64,000 nt of DNA from an uncultured Dongia sp. (lineage in GTDB: Bacteria; Pseudomonadota; Alphaproteobacteria; Dongiales; Dongiaceae). Positions 18,507-26,822 of the stretch are shown piece after piece; the first letter of the stretch is position 1; each line of letters opens with the position of its first letter. Position numbers and translations under genes: made by a program. The stretch is taken from NCBI RefSeq assembly GCF_936916975.1, contig NZ_CAKZGO010000006.1:62001-126000 (forward strand), read 5' to 3'. The notes beneath the pieces are model-generated. The model saw only the letters and a program-made list of their open reading frames with translations, made no database searches and was not told the DNA's origin.

Positions 18507-19322
18507 ATGGCGCTGGCAGGGAAAGCCGCATCGGCGCAGACCAAGACAGACCTATCTGGGGAACCCGCTGCCGTGAGCGTCGCCGCCACTCTGATCGCCG
18601 TCGTCATCGCAGTGCTGAGCACCTCGTTCCTGTCCGGCATTTTCGGCATGTTGGGTGGCCTGATCCTGATGGGCCTGCTGCTTCTGGTGCTGCCGGTGCC
18701 GGCGGCGATGAGCCTTCATGCCGTGACGCAGATGACTTCGAACGGGTGGCGCGCCTTGTTGTGGCACCGGCTCATTCTATGGCGCGTGATGCCGGGCTAC
18801 ATCTTTGGTTCGTCCATTGCCTTCGGCATTCTCGCCTGGGTAAGTTTCCAGCCGCCGACCGCCTGGGTCTATATCGGTCTCGGCATCGTGCCCTTGTTGG
18901 CCGTTGCCGTGCCAGCCCATATCGCCCCCGATATCCGAAGGCCCTATGCCTCGACCATTCTCGGTTTCCTGGTGATGAGCATCCAACTGCTCTCCGGGGT
19001 CGCCGGCGTGCTGGTCGACATCTTCTTCTTCCGCACCGATCTCGACCGGCGCCAGATCGTCGCCACCAAGGCTTTCTCACAGCTGATCGGCCATGTCTTT
19101 CGGCTGACCTATTTCACCCTGGTGGCGACTCACTCAGACGTGAACACCGAAATTCCCATCTGGGTCTTCGGCGTCTCAATCGTGTGTGCGGTGGCGGGGA
19201 CGAGCTTGGCGCGCCTCGCCCTGGAACGGCTGACCAACAGGGCATTCCTGATGTGGACACGCTGGCTGGGCGTCACCGTCGGATGTGTGTATCTGGCGCG
19301 CGGCCTCTATTTGATGATGTAA
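18507..19322 (+). CDS. TauE/SafE-family sulfite/organic anion exporter
   Basis: A 271-residue protein with about eight hydrophobic helices and the family pattern FLSGIFGMLGGLILMGLLLLVLPVPAAMSLHAVTQM. A second half-repeat (LLSGVAGVLVDIFF, TKAFSQLIGHVFRLTYF) follows. TauE/SafE proteins move sulfite or sulfur-containing organic acids. The start at 18507 leaves a polar N-terminal tail of about 20 residues; GTG 18573 would start directly before the first helix. The divergent LysR gene may regulate it. Confidence 0.85.
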   Translation: MALAGKAASAQTKTDLSGEPAAVSVAATLIAVVIAVLSTSFLSGIFGMLGGLILMGLLLLVLPVPAAMSLHAVTQMTSNGWRALLWHRLILWRVMPGYIFGSSIAFGILAWVSFQPPTAWVYIGLGIVPLLAVAVPAHIAPDIRRPYASTILGFLVMSIQLLSGVAGVLVDIFFFRTDLDRRQIVATKAFSQLIGHVFRLTYFTLVATHSDVNTEIPIWVFGVSIVCAVAGTSLARLALERLTNRAFLMWTRWLGVTVGCVYLARGLYLMM

Positions 19323-19402
19323 GCCCCCGCCGTCTGGCGGTGACATTCGCCGCATTGCGCCCTATCCTGCGGCCCATGATTCGAAAGCGGCGAGGGCAGT
19401 TC

Positions 19403-20746
19403 ATGGACGCGTTGACGGGTAAGACAAGTTCGCAGGCGCGTTCCGGCAAGATCGTTTCCGCCGCGTTGCTGGCAGCACTCCTCACCGGTTGCGCGGCACA
19501 ACCGACGCAGCCGCCTGTGGCGACGGCACCGGCGCCCGCTCCAGCACCTGCGGCACCGGTACCCGGCGTTCCGGACTTCACCCAACTGACCCAGACGAGC
19601 TGCCCGGGGACGACGCCCAGCTATGCTGAATGGGTGGCCCGCTTCGGCGCCTATGCGCTCCATCAGGGGCAGGCGGAACCGGTCATCCGTACGGCCTTTG
19701 CCAACGTCACCGAAAACCCGAAGATCCGCGACCGCGCCGGCAAACAGGCCGAATTCGTGACCCCTGTCTGGACCTATCTCGACCGCGCCGTCTCGCCGGA
19801 GCGCATCGCCAAGGGCCAGGCCAAGCTGCCGGAAGTGCGTGCCCTCATTGCCGATATCGAACGTGATTACGGGGTCAGCGACGCGACCTTGATGGGCATC
19901 TGGGGGATCGAAACCGATTTCGGCAACAATTTCGGCGATGTCGACGTGTTCGAAGCGCTCAGCAACGTGGGCTATGGCACCAGCCGCAAGGACTTTGCCT
20001 GCAACGAGTTGATGTCGGCGCTGAAGATCGTTTCCGCTGGCAAGGTGCAGCCCAGCCAGATGATCGGCTCCTGGGCCGGCGCCATGGGGCACAGCCAGTT
20101 CCTGCCCTCGAACTACCTCACCATCGCCGTCGACCGCGATGGCTCGGGTGCCCCGGATCTGTGGACCTCGATGCCGGATGTTTTCGCCTCGACCGCCAAT
20201 CACTTGGTGCGCGATGGTTGGCAGCGCGGCCTCACCTGGGGCTTTGAAGTGAAGCTGCCGCAGGGCTTTGCCTATCAGGAAGCCGAACTCGATATCGAAC
20301 AGCCGATCGGCCATTGGCAGCAGAAGGGCGTCAAAACCATCAACGGCACGGCCTTGCCCAATCTGCCCGGTGGCACGTCGATCCTCATTCTTGCCGGCTA
20401 TAAGGGCCCGGCCTTCCTGGTCACCAAGAACTACAAGACCATCCTCAAATACAACTACTCGACCTCCTATGCCCTCGCAGTGGCCTATCTTGGCCAGCGC
20501 GTGATGGGCGGTCCGGGCGTGGTGGCGAAGTGGCCGGTCGACGAGCCGCTGCTCTCGCTCGAGGAGCGCGAAGAGCTGCAGCAGCGCCTCGTGGATCGTG
20601 GCCTGCTCGCCGGCAGCGTCGATGGCGTCATCGGTCTGAAGAGCCGCAAGGCGATCCGCGCCTTCCAGCTTCAGGCCGGACTTCCAGCGGATGGATTCGC
20701 GACCAAGGCACTGCTTGCCGAACTGCGCCGCCGCGCGGCCAGCTGA
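19403..20746 (+). CDS. Lytic murein transglycosylase (MltB/SLT_2 type) lipoprotein with peptidoglycan-binding domain
   Basis: This enzyme cuts peptidoglycan glycan strands to form anhydro-muropeptides. The 447-residue product has a signal peptide ending in the lipobox LLTGC (Cys near residue 30) and a Pro/Ala-rich linker. The catalytic domain has the likely acid glutamate in GIWGIETDFGNNFG and the GAMGHSQFLPSNYL block. A C-terminal PG_binding_1 repeat ends the protein (REELQQRLVDRG, IGLKSRKAIRAFQ). The start at 19403 has GAGGG 6 nt upstream; ATG 19376 would add nine residues. The open frame runs far upstream through the TauE gene, but that part is a shadow. Confidence 0.9.
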   Translation: MDALTGKTSSQARSGKIVSAALLAALLTGCAAQPTQPPVATAPAPAPAPAAPVPGVPDFTQLTQTSCPGTTPSYAEWVARFGAYALHQGQAEPVIRTAFANVTENPKIRDRAGKQAEFVTPVWTYLDRAVSPERIAKGQAKLPEVRALIADIERDYGVSDATLMGIWGIETDFGNNFGDVDVFEALSNVGYGTSRKDFACNELMSALKIVSAGKVQPSQMIGSWAGAMGHSQFLPSNYLTIAVDRDGSGAPDLWTSMPDVFASTANHLVRDGWQRGLTWGFEVKLPQGFAYQEAELDIEQPIGHWQQKGVKTINGTALPNLPGGTSILILAGYKGPAFLVTKNYKTILKYNYSTSYALAVAYLGQRVMGGPGVVAKWPVDEPLLSLEEREELQQRLVDRGLLAGSVDGVIGLKSRKAIRAFQLQAGLPADGFATKALLAELRRRAAS

Positions 20747-20771
20747 TACACGGTAACCACCTATAATATAA

Positions 20772-20795
20772 GGAAAAGCGCTCGATTGCTTTTCC
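20772..20795 (+). terminator. Hairpin after the transglycosylase gene
   Basis: GGAAAAGC (20772-20779) pairs perfectly with GCTTTTCC (20788-20795) around an 8-nt loop. There is no U-tract after the stem, so it may be a weak terminator or a processing signal ahead of yajC. Confidence 0.4.
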
Positions 20796-20881
20796 CTGCC
20801 CGATGGTTATAGTCCCGCCTTTCGGGAAGGTTGGGGCGGTTTGCCGTACCCTGACGGCCAAAATTTGCAGGGAGAGATTTC

Positions 20882-21277
20882 ATGTTCATTTCAGAAGCTT
20901 ACGCTCAGGCGGCAGCACCCGCACCGGGTGCCACCGACATGCTGACCAGCTTTCTGCCGCTGGTCCTCATCTTCGTCGTGTTCTGGTTCCTGATGATCCG
21001 CCCTCAGCAGAAGCGGATGAAGGAACATCGCGCGCTGGTGAGTGCGGCGAAGAAGGGCGACAAGGTCGTCACCAATGGCGGCATCCTCGGCACGATCACC
21101 AAGGCGGTCGACGGCGAGAACGATGTCGAAGTCGAAATCGCCACCGGCGTCAAAGTGCGCGTGCTGCGCTCTGCCATTCAGGATGTGCTCAACCGCACCA
21201 TGCCGGCGGGCAAAGGCGGCAAGGCTGTCGAAGCCAAGACGGTCGAGACCAAGAGTGAAGGCGCCAACGACGCCTGA
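20882..21277 (+). CDS. yajC: Preprotein translocase subunit YajC
   Basis: YajC is the small single-span partner of the SecDF complex at the Sec translocon. The 131-residue protein has one N-terminal membrane helix (LPLVLIFVVFWFLMIRPQQKRMKEH). The conserved cytosolic block KKGDKVVTNGGILGTITK follows. It has the usual neighbours secD and secF. GGGAGAG lies a few bases before the ATG. Confidence 0.95.
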   Translation: MFISEAYAQAAAPAPGATDMLTSFLPLVLIFVVFWFLMIRPQQKRMKEHRALVSAAKKGDKVVTNGGILGTITKAVDGENDVEVEIATGVKVRVLRSAIQDVLNRTMPAGKGGKAVEAKTVETKSEGANDA

Positions 21278-21287
21278 ACATATGCAT

Positions 21288-21316
21288 GATGGCCTGCCAG
21301 CCTATGGCGGGCCATC
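21288..21316 (+). promoter_or_regulatory. Intercistronic hairpin between yajC and secD
   Basis: An 11-bp stem with one T-G wobble (21288-21298 with 21306-21316) and a 7-nt loop lies in the 92-bp gap. It may protect the yajC message or partly terminate it; no clear U-tract follows. Confidence 0.5.
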
Positions 21317-21369
21317 TGCTTGTTAAAGCGGCCGGGCCACCCCGCGCCACGTCAAGGACATAGGGCGAT

Positions 21370-22929
21370 ATGCTGCAGTTCTCAAAATACAAAATCACGC
21401 TGATCCTGGCGGTGTTGTTGCTCGGTCTCTATACCGCGCTGCCAAACCTGTTCAGCGCAGCTCATATCGCCAGTCTGCCCTCCTGGCTGCCGGCCCGCAC
21501 CGTCAGTCTCGGCCTCGATCTACAGGGCGGTTCGCATCTGCTTTATGAAGTCGATACCGAAGCGCTGGTCAAAGGGCGGCTTGAGGCGGTCGAAGATGAA
21601 ATCCGCAGCGCGATGCGCGACAAGAAGCTGGGTTACACCGACCTTGGCGTGAAGGGCGACCGCATCACCTTCAAGCTGCGCGACCTCAGCGCTATCGACA
21701 CCGCGCGAGCGGCGCTCGCCACCACCACCACCGGCTTGCAGCTGGATATCGCCGATGATGGCGGCGTCAGCGTCTATTTCAGCGAAGCGGCGCTGACCGA
21801 GGTCAAGAAGCACGCGGTCGAACAATCGATCGAGATCATCAGCAAGCGTATCGACCAGACCGGCACCAAGGAACCGACCATCATCCGCCAGGGTGAAGAC
21901 CGCATCGTTGTCCAGGTCCCGGGCTTCGGCGACCCGCAGCGCCTCAAGGAGCTGATCGGCAAGACCGCCAAGATGGAATTCAAGATGGTGGATGAAACGG
22001 CGGAATCGACCGGTAACGGTCCCGCCACCTCGGTTCAGCTGCCGGTCATCGAGAAAGATGGCTCGCCGGGTCAGAAGCTGTGGATCCGCAAGCCGGTGAT
22101 GGTGTCCGGCGAGAACCTCACCGACGCCCAGCAGGGCTTCGATGGCGGCATGCCGATCGTCCAGTTCAAGTTTGACTCGGTGGGTGCGCGCAAATTCGGC
22201 GACGCCACCAAGGCCAATGTCGGCAAGCGCTTTGCGATCGTGCTCGACAACCAGATCATCAGCGCCCCGGTCATCCGCGACGCGATCCTGGGCGGCAGCG
22301 GCGTCATCAGCGGCAACTTCACGACTGAATCGGCGCGAGACCTCTCGATCCTGCTCCGTGCGGGCGCCTTGCCGGCGCCGCTCACGGTGCTGGAAGAGCG
22401 CACGGTCGGTGCTGACCTCGGCGCCGATTCGATCGAGGCCGGCAAGCGCGCCTGCCTCATCGCGGTCGTCTTCATTGCCGTGGCGATGATCCTGCTCTAC
22501 GGCCTCTTTGGCGTGTTCGCGAACATCGCGATGCTGCTCAATGCGGTTCTGATGCTGGGCTTCCTGTCCGCCATCGGCGCCACGCTGACCTTCCCCGGCA
22601 TTGCCGGCATGGTCTTGACGCTCGGCATGGCGGTCGATGCCAACGTGCTGATCCTGGAGCGTGTGCGCGAGGAGATGCGCAATGGTCGCTCGCCGGTCAA
22701 CGCGATGGAAGCCGGCTACCGCGAGGCGCAGGCGACGATCTTCGACGCCAACGTCACCCACGCCATCTCGACCATGTTCCTGTTCGCCTTCGGCTCCGGC
22801 CCGATCAAGGGCTTCGCCATCACGCTGCTCATCGGCATCGTCAGTTCGGTCTTCACCGCCGTCGTCGTGACGCGCCTGATGACGTCGATCTGGCTGCGCC
22901 AGGCGCGACCCAAAGCGCTGCCGTTGTAA
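21370..22929 (+). CDS. secD: Protein translocase subunit SecD
   Basis: SecD, with SecF, uses the proton gradient to help pull exported proteins across the inner membrane. The 519-residue product has an N-terminal helix, the LGLDLQGGSHLLYEVD motif and a large periplasmic domain. Five C-terminal helices follow, with FPGIAGMVLTLGMAVDANVLILERVREE, containing the conserved aspartate, and the late block FGSGPIKGFAITLLIGI. secF follows 16 bp later. Confidence 0.97.
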   Translation: MLQFSKYKITLILAVLLLGLYTALPNLFSAAHIASLPSWLPARTVSLGLDLQGGSHLLYEVDTEALVKGRLEAVEDEIRSAMRDKKLGYTDLGVKGDRITFKLRDLSAIDTARAALATTTTGLQLDIADDGGVSVYFSEAALTEVKKHAVEQSIEIISKRIDQTGTKEPTIIRQGEDRIVVQVPGFGDPQRLKELIGKTAKMEFKMVDETAESTGNGPATSVQLPVIEKDGSPGQKLWIRKPVMVSGENLTDAQQGFDGGMPIVQFKFDSVGARKFGDATKANVGKRFAIVLDNQIISAPVIRDAILGGSGVISGNFTTESARDLSILLRAGALPAPLTVLEERTVGADLGADSIEAGKRACLIAVVFIAVAMILLYGLFGVFANIAMLLNAVLMLGFLSAIGATLTFPGIAGMVLTLGMAVDANVLILERVREEMRNGRSPVNAMEAGYREAQATIFDANVTHAISTMFLFAFGSGPIKGFAITLLIGIVSSVFTAVVVTRLMTSIWLRQARPKALPL

Positions 22930-22945
22930 AGCGAGGGATATAAAA

Positions 22946-23887
22946 ATGTTCAAACCGATCCATCTCGTTCCCGCCGGCACCCGCATCAACTTCATGCGCC
23001 CGCACAAGATCGCCTTCATCATCTCGGTGATCATGATCCTGGGGTCCTTCGCCCTGGTCTTCACCAAGGGTCTCAATTTCGGCATCGACTTTGCCGGCGG
23101 CGTGATCATGGAAGTGAAGAGTTCCACACCGGTGGCCGACCTCGCCTCCATGCGCAGTGAACTTGACAATCTGGAGCTCGGCGAAATCGCGCTCCAGGAA
23201 TTCGGCGCGCCGGATATCGTGCTCATCCGCATCCCGCAGCAGGAGGGCGGCGAAGTGGCGACCCAAGCCGCCGTTGCCAAGGTCAAGGAATCGCTCGGCA
23301 GCGACTGGCAGTACCGCCGCACGGAATCGGTTGGCCCCAAGGTCGGCGACGAGTTGAAGAGCAGCGCCGTCTGGGCGTCCATCTTCGCCATGCTCGGCAT
23401 CATGGCCTATATCTGGTTCCGCTATGAATGGCAGTTCGGCATCAATGCCGTGCTGGCGCTGTTCCACGACTGCGTCACCACAGTCGGATTTTTTGCACTC
23501 ACCGGGCTCGAGTTCAACCTCACCACGGTTGCTGCGGTCCTGACCATCGCCGGCTATTCGGTCAACGACACCGTCGTCATCTATGACCGCATCCGCTACG
23601 ATCTGCGCCGCTATAAAAAAATGCCGCTCTCACAGCTGATCAACCAGGCGCTCAACGAGACGCTGGCACGTACCACGGTGACGTCGGGCCTGACCTTGCT
23701 CTCAGTCCTCGCATTGGCCATCTGGGGCGGCGAGGCGATGCGCGGTTTCTCGATTGCGATGATCTGGGGCATCCTTATCGGCACCTATTCGACCATCTGC
23801 GTCGCGTCGCCGATGCTGCTCTATATGAACATTCGTAATATCGGGTCGGACAAGGGCAAGACTGCCGAGGTCGAGGCGCAAGCCTGA
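22946..23887 (+). CDS. secF: Protein translocase subunit SecF
   Basis: The 313-residue partner of SecD has LNFGIDFAGGVIMEVK near the N-terminus, a smaller periplasmic domain and six membrane helices in total. Its proton-path block is VLTIAGYSVNDTVVIYDRIR, and INQALNETLARTTVTSGLTLLSVL and GFSIAMIWGILIGTYSTI follow. Order and spacing (yajC-secD-secF) are canonical. A Mth938-like gene follows 25 bp downstream, probably in the same operon. Confidence 0.97.
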   Translation: MFKPIHLVPAGTRINFMRPHKIAFIISVIMILGSFALVFTKGLNFGIDFAGGVIMEVKSSTPVADLASMRSELDNLELGEIALQEFGAPDIVLIRIPQQEGGEVATQAAVAKVKESLGSDWQYRRTESVGPKVGDELKSSAVWASIFAMLGIMAYIWFRYEWQFGINAVLALFHDCVTTVGFFALTGLEFNLTTVAAVLTIAGYSVNDTVVIYDRIRYDLRRYKKMPLSQLINQALNETLARTTVTSGLTLLSVLALAIWGGEAMRGFSIAMIWGILIGTYSTICVASPMLLYMNIRNIGSDKGKTAEVEAQA

Positions 23888-23912
23888 CCTTAACTCTGCG
23901 GAGGAGGGCCTC

Positions 23913-24293
23913 ATGGATGTGACGCCCCTGATTCCGGCTGGTCGCCAGATCATCGAGACCTATGGCGACGGCCGTTTCCGCATCGCCAACACTTTACATG
24001 AGGGATCGGTGCTGGTCTTCCCCGGCCAGACGCTCGCTTGGCCGGTCGCGGACATGGCCGGTTTGACTGCTGCCTCGCTCAACGCCGTTTCGGACGCGGC
24101 GAAGAAGGGTGAGATCGAGCTGCTGCTTGTCGGTTGCGGCGCCCGCATGGCGATGATCCCGCGCGACCTCCGCGCGGCGCTTCGCGCCGAAGGTGTCGTG
24201 CTGGAGCCGATGGATACCGGTGCAGCCGCGCGGACCTTCAACGTTCTGATGGCAGAAGGCCGCCGGGTTGCGGCGGCCTTGATCGCGGTTTAG
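23913..24293 (+). CDS. Mth938-like domain protein (DUF498)
   Basis: A 126-residue soluble protein of the Mth938/NDUFAF3-like fold: LIPAGRQIIETYGDGRFRIANTLHEGSVLVFP, then IELLLVGCGARMAMIPRDLRAAL and EPMDTGAAARTFNVLMAEGRRVAAALI. The human relative NDUFAF3 is a complex I assembly factor; the bacterial role is unknown, but the link to SecDF is common in alphaproteobacteria. GGAGG lies just before the ATG. The repeat element at 24305-24392 follows directly. Confidence 0.88.
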   Translation: MDVTPLIPAGRQIIETYGDGRFRIANTLHEGSVLVFPGQTLAWPVADMAGLTAASLNAVSDAAKKGEIELLLVGCGARMAMIPRDLRAALRAEGVVLEPMDTGAAARTFNVLMAEGRRVAAALIAV

Positions 24294-24304
24294 CTATAAA
24301 GACG

Positions 24305-24392
24305 TCGTCATGGTCGGCGCAGGCCGACCACCCACGACTTACTTTCATCCGTTAGAAACTCGTGGGTGGTCCGCCTACGCGGACCATGACGA
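24305..24392. repeat. REP-like palindromic element
   Basis: Outer arms TCGTCATGGTC (24305-24315) and GACCATGACGA (24382-24392) are perfect inverted repeats. Inner arms around ACCACCCACGA also pair with TCGTGGGTGGT. The element lies between convergent genes (Mth938-like and sod) and probably also ends both transcripts. Elements of this look are scattered in many alphaproteobacterial genomes. Confidence 0.75.
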
Positions 24393-24401
24393 AAGAAAGA
24401 A

Positions 24402-25022
24402 TCAGCTCGCCTTGCGAATGCCGGCCTTGTCGGCGGCACCGCTTGCCATGTTCTCAGCCGCAAACTTCCAGTTCACGACGTTCCAGAATGCGCCGACATA
24501 ATCCGGCCGCTTGTTGCGATAGTCGATGTAATAGGCGTGCTCCCACACATCGCAGGTGAGCAAGGGCTTGTCCGCCGTAGTAAGCGGCGTCTGCGCGTTG
24601 CTGGTGCTCTTGAGATCGAGCCCGCCATCGGGCGTCTGCACCAGCCAGACCCAGCCGGAACCGAAGGTATCCGCTGCGACCTTGCCGAACTCGGTCTTGA
24701 ATGTATCGAACGGACCCCACTTCTTCTCGATCGCTTCACCCAGTACACCATCCGGCTCGCCGCCAGCCTTAGGGGCCATGCTGTTCCAATAGAAGGTGTG
24801 GTTCCACACCTGAGCGGCGTTGTTGAAGATCTTGCCGGAGGATTTTTTGACGATCTCCTCAAGCGACTTGTTTTCAAATTCGGTGCCGGCAATCAGCTTG
24901 TTGAGGGTCTCGACATAGGTCTTGTGATGCTTGCCGTAATGGAACTCCAGGGTCTCCTTGGAGATATGGGGGCTGAGTGCGTCCATGGCGTAGGGAAGCT
25001 CGGGGAGGGTGATCTTGGCCAT
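24402..25022 (-). CDS. sodB: Superoxide dismutase, Fe type
   Basis: The enzyme dismutates superoxide in the cytoplasm. The 206-residue protein has metal ligands in [13 protein letters not shown] (His), [11 protein letters not shown] (His) and [19 protein letters not shown] (Asp and His). The Gln in AAQVWNH and the GSGWVWLV block fit the iron-type subclass, though metal use is not certain. The start is set at ATG 25022 by homology; the frame extends 69 bp further upstream. Confidence 0.94.
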   Translation of the reverse strand: MAKITLPELPYAMDALSPHISKETLEFHYGKHHKTYVETLNKLIAGTEFENKSLEEIVKKSSGKIFNNAAQVWNHTFYWNSMAPKAGGEPDGVLGEAIEKKWGPFDTFKTEFGKVAADTFGSGWVWLVQTPDGGLDLKSTSNAQTPLTTADKPLLTCDVWEHAYYIDYRNKRPDYVGAFWNVVNWKFAAENMASGAADKAGIRKAS

Positions 25023-25160
25023 GATGAAACCTTTCTGCTGCGGGAACGGCAGCTTGGCAGGCCGCCACATCCGCATTGGCAGGGACGGCACTGGCTGCTA
25101 GTTCCAACATAACCGGCAGGCAGGGTCATGGTTCCGCGATCTGCTGCGGCGTTTTGCCAC

Positions 25161-25190
25161 AAAAAAAACGGGGCCCCGAAGGACCCCGTT
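25161..25190 (-). terminator. Intrinsic terminator of the PuuD-like gene
   Basis: On the minus strand a 10-bp stem (outer arms 25190-25184 and 25173-25167, with one wobble pair near the loop) closes a TTCG tetraloop. An eight-T run (25168-25161) follows. This is a classic strong terminator, located 27 bp after the stop of the gene at 25217. Confidence 0.9.
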
Positions 25191-25216
25191 CTTGTTGCAG
25201 ACCTGTCAGCGGAAGA

Positions 25217-25801
25217 TCAGTTACCGATCCCCTGCTGCTGGGCCACCATGCAATAGAGCATGGGGATCGACAGCATTGTATTGACGCGCGAGGTCAACAT
25301 CGCCATGCGGGCCGACTTTTTCTTGGTGTCGGCGTCGGCATCGACGATGCCCAGCGCACGCTTCTGGTTCGGCCAGATGATGAACCAGACGTTGAAGCCC
25401 ATGATCAGCGCCAGCCACATGCCGATACCGATGGTGCGGAAGCCGGGCTGGAAGCTCAACGCCTCCAGGATGTAGCCGTTATGCGCGGCGGTGATCAGGC
25501 CGAACACGATCGTGCCCAACGCCGCCCAACGGAAGAAATAGAGCGCGGTCGGTGCGATGACCTTGCCGATCGCCGGCTTCTGCTCGTCGGGAATCTTGGG
25601 CATCGACGGGATCTGCACGAAGTTGAAATAATACAGCAGTCCGATCCACAGGATGCCGAACCAGACGTGGATGAAGCGGAACAGGAACGCCATATACGGA
25701 CCGGCATCGAAGCCGCCCAGATTGACGATTGCGAAGACAACGATGGCCAGCACCACGCCGGCCGCCAGTGTCCTGTGAAGATTCTCGAGAATTTTGCTCA
25801 T
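25217..25801 (-). CDS. PuuD-like (urate oxidase N-terminal domain) membrane protein, short form
   Basis: PuuD proteins are membrane urate hydroxylases with an N-terminal multi-helix domain and a C-terminal cytochrome c. This 194-residue protein has only the membrane domain: about five helices, FIHVWFGILWIGLLYYFNFVQIP, a middle helix AALGTIVFGLITAAHNGY and FNVWFIIWPNQ. No CxxCH haem motif is present. The start is placed at ATG 25801, preceded by GGAGGGG. Whether the short form acts on urate is unknown. Confidence 0.75.
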   Translation of the reverse strand: MSKILENLHRTLAAGVVLAIVVFAIVNLGGFDAGPYMAFLFRFIHVWFGILWIGLLYYFNFVQIPSMPKIPDEQKPAIGKVIAPTALYFFRWAALGTIVFGLITAAHNGYILEALSFQPGFRTIGIGMWLALIMGFNVWFIIWPNQKRALGIVDADADTKKKSARMAMLTSRVNTMLSIPMLYCMVAQQQGIGN

Positions 25802-25889
25802 TGCTAACCCCTCCAAGCAAAAGCGGTGTGGCTATGGGGCGCATTCTATAGGATGCCCTGTGCCATAGAAACTGATTCCCCCTAATCCA

Positions 25890-26801
25890 TTGGAAAATTA
25901 TGGGAATAGTGTGGAACCGATAGTCGAAAATCCAGCTCCTGCCAATCGCGACTCGTTTGCCATCACCGAATATCAGGTGCGGGCGCTCGGGGACCTGCAG
26001 CGTGCCGATCGCGACCGCTATCTCTGCGCGCTGGCGGCGCCGGCGGCGCTGCGTGCGGATCTGGTGACGCTCTATGCCTTCAACGCGGAACTGGCAGGGA
26101 TCGCCGACAAGGTGTCGGAAACGATGCTGGGGCTGATCCGCCTGCAATGGTGGCGCGATGCCCTGGCCGATGTCGCGGCAGGCCGCGGCCATCGCCACCA
26201 TCTGGTGCAGGACCTTGCCGAACTCGCGGCGCGGCACCAGCTGACGCTGGGTCTGCTGAATAGCCTTATCGATGCTCGTGAGCGGGATGTCGAGGCGCGG
26301 CAGCCGGCTGATCTCGCTGAGCTCGAAACCTATGCGGCCGCCACCGCCGGCACGCTGTGCGAACTCGCTCTCGAAATCTGCGTGAGGCAGCCGAAGGCAG
26401 AATGGCGCGCGGTCGCTCGCTTGGCCGGCACCGCTTACGGCCTCGTCGGCATAGCGCGGGCGACGCCTTACCTGGTGCGTCATCGCCGCATCATGCTGCC
26501 GGCCCAGGAAATGTCAGCGGCCGGCTTGTCCCCCGATTTGCTGCTGGAGATGAAACCGGGCCCGGCCATCCGGCCCGTGCTGGAGCAGGTGTCAGGCCGT
26601 GCTGCCGGTCTCCTTGCTGCAGCGCGGAAGCAACGTCTGCCACGCCAAGCCATCGCGGCACTCTTTCCGGGACGCCTTGCCGCGGCACAGCTTGAGCGGC
26701 TGCGCCGCGACGGCTACGATCCTTTTGCGGCGGGCAGTTCAGCGCCCTCCGGCCTCAACATCTGGCGCCTCATCTCGGCGCGCTGCCTGGGGCACATTTA
26801 G
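25890..26801 (+). CDS. Squalene/phytoene synthase-fold protein, NDUFAF6-like
   Basis: The 303-residue all-helical protein aligns by eye with the trans-isoprenyl diphosphate synthase fold: ALRADLVTLYAFNAELAGIADKVSE, LIRLQWWRDALADV and YAAATAGTLCELALEI. The first aspartate-rich motif is AGIADKVSE rather than DxxxD, so prenyl-diphosphate condensation is doubtful. That degenerate pattern is typical of NDUFAF6, a complex I assembly factor. A BKACE gene follows on the same strand, with no obvious link. Confidence 0.75.
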   Translation: MENYGNSVEPIVENPAPANRDSFAITEYQVRALGDLQRADRDRYLCALAAPAALRADLVTLYAFNAELAGIADKVSETMLGLIRLQWWRDALADVAAGRGHRHHLVQDLAELAARHQLTLGLLNSLIDARERDVEARQPADLAELETYAAATAGTLCELALEICVRQPKAEWRAVARLAGTAYGLVGIARATPYLVRHRRIMLPAQEMSAAGLSPDLLLEMKPGPAIRPVLEQVSGRAAGLLAAARKQRLPRQAIAALFPGRLAAAQLERLRRDGYDPFAAGSSAPSGLNIWRLISARCLGHI

Positions 26802-26822
26802 CAAGCGAGAACAGATAAGATC

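Noticed and set aside
18746-19402. Long N-terminal extension of the lytic transglycosylase frame
   Set aside because: It lies inside the TauE/SafE gene in another frame; the signal peptide and lipobox place the real start at about 19403.
21520-23403. 627-codon minus-strand frame opposite secD and secF
   Set aside because: Both sense genes are certain; the antisense translation shows no recognisable features.
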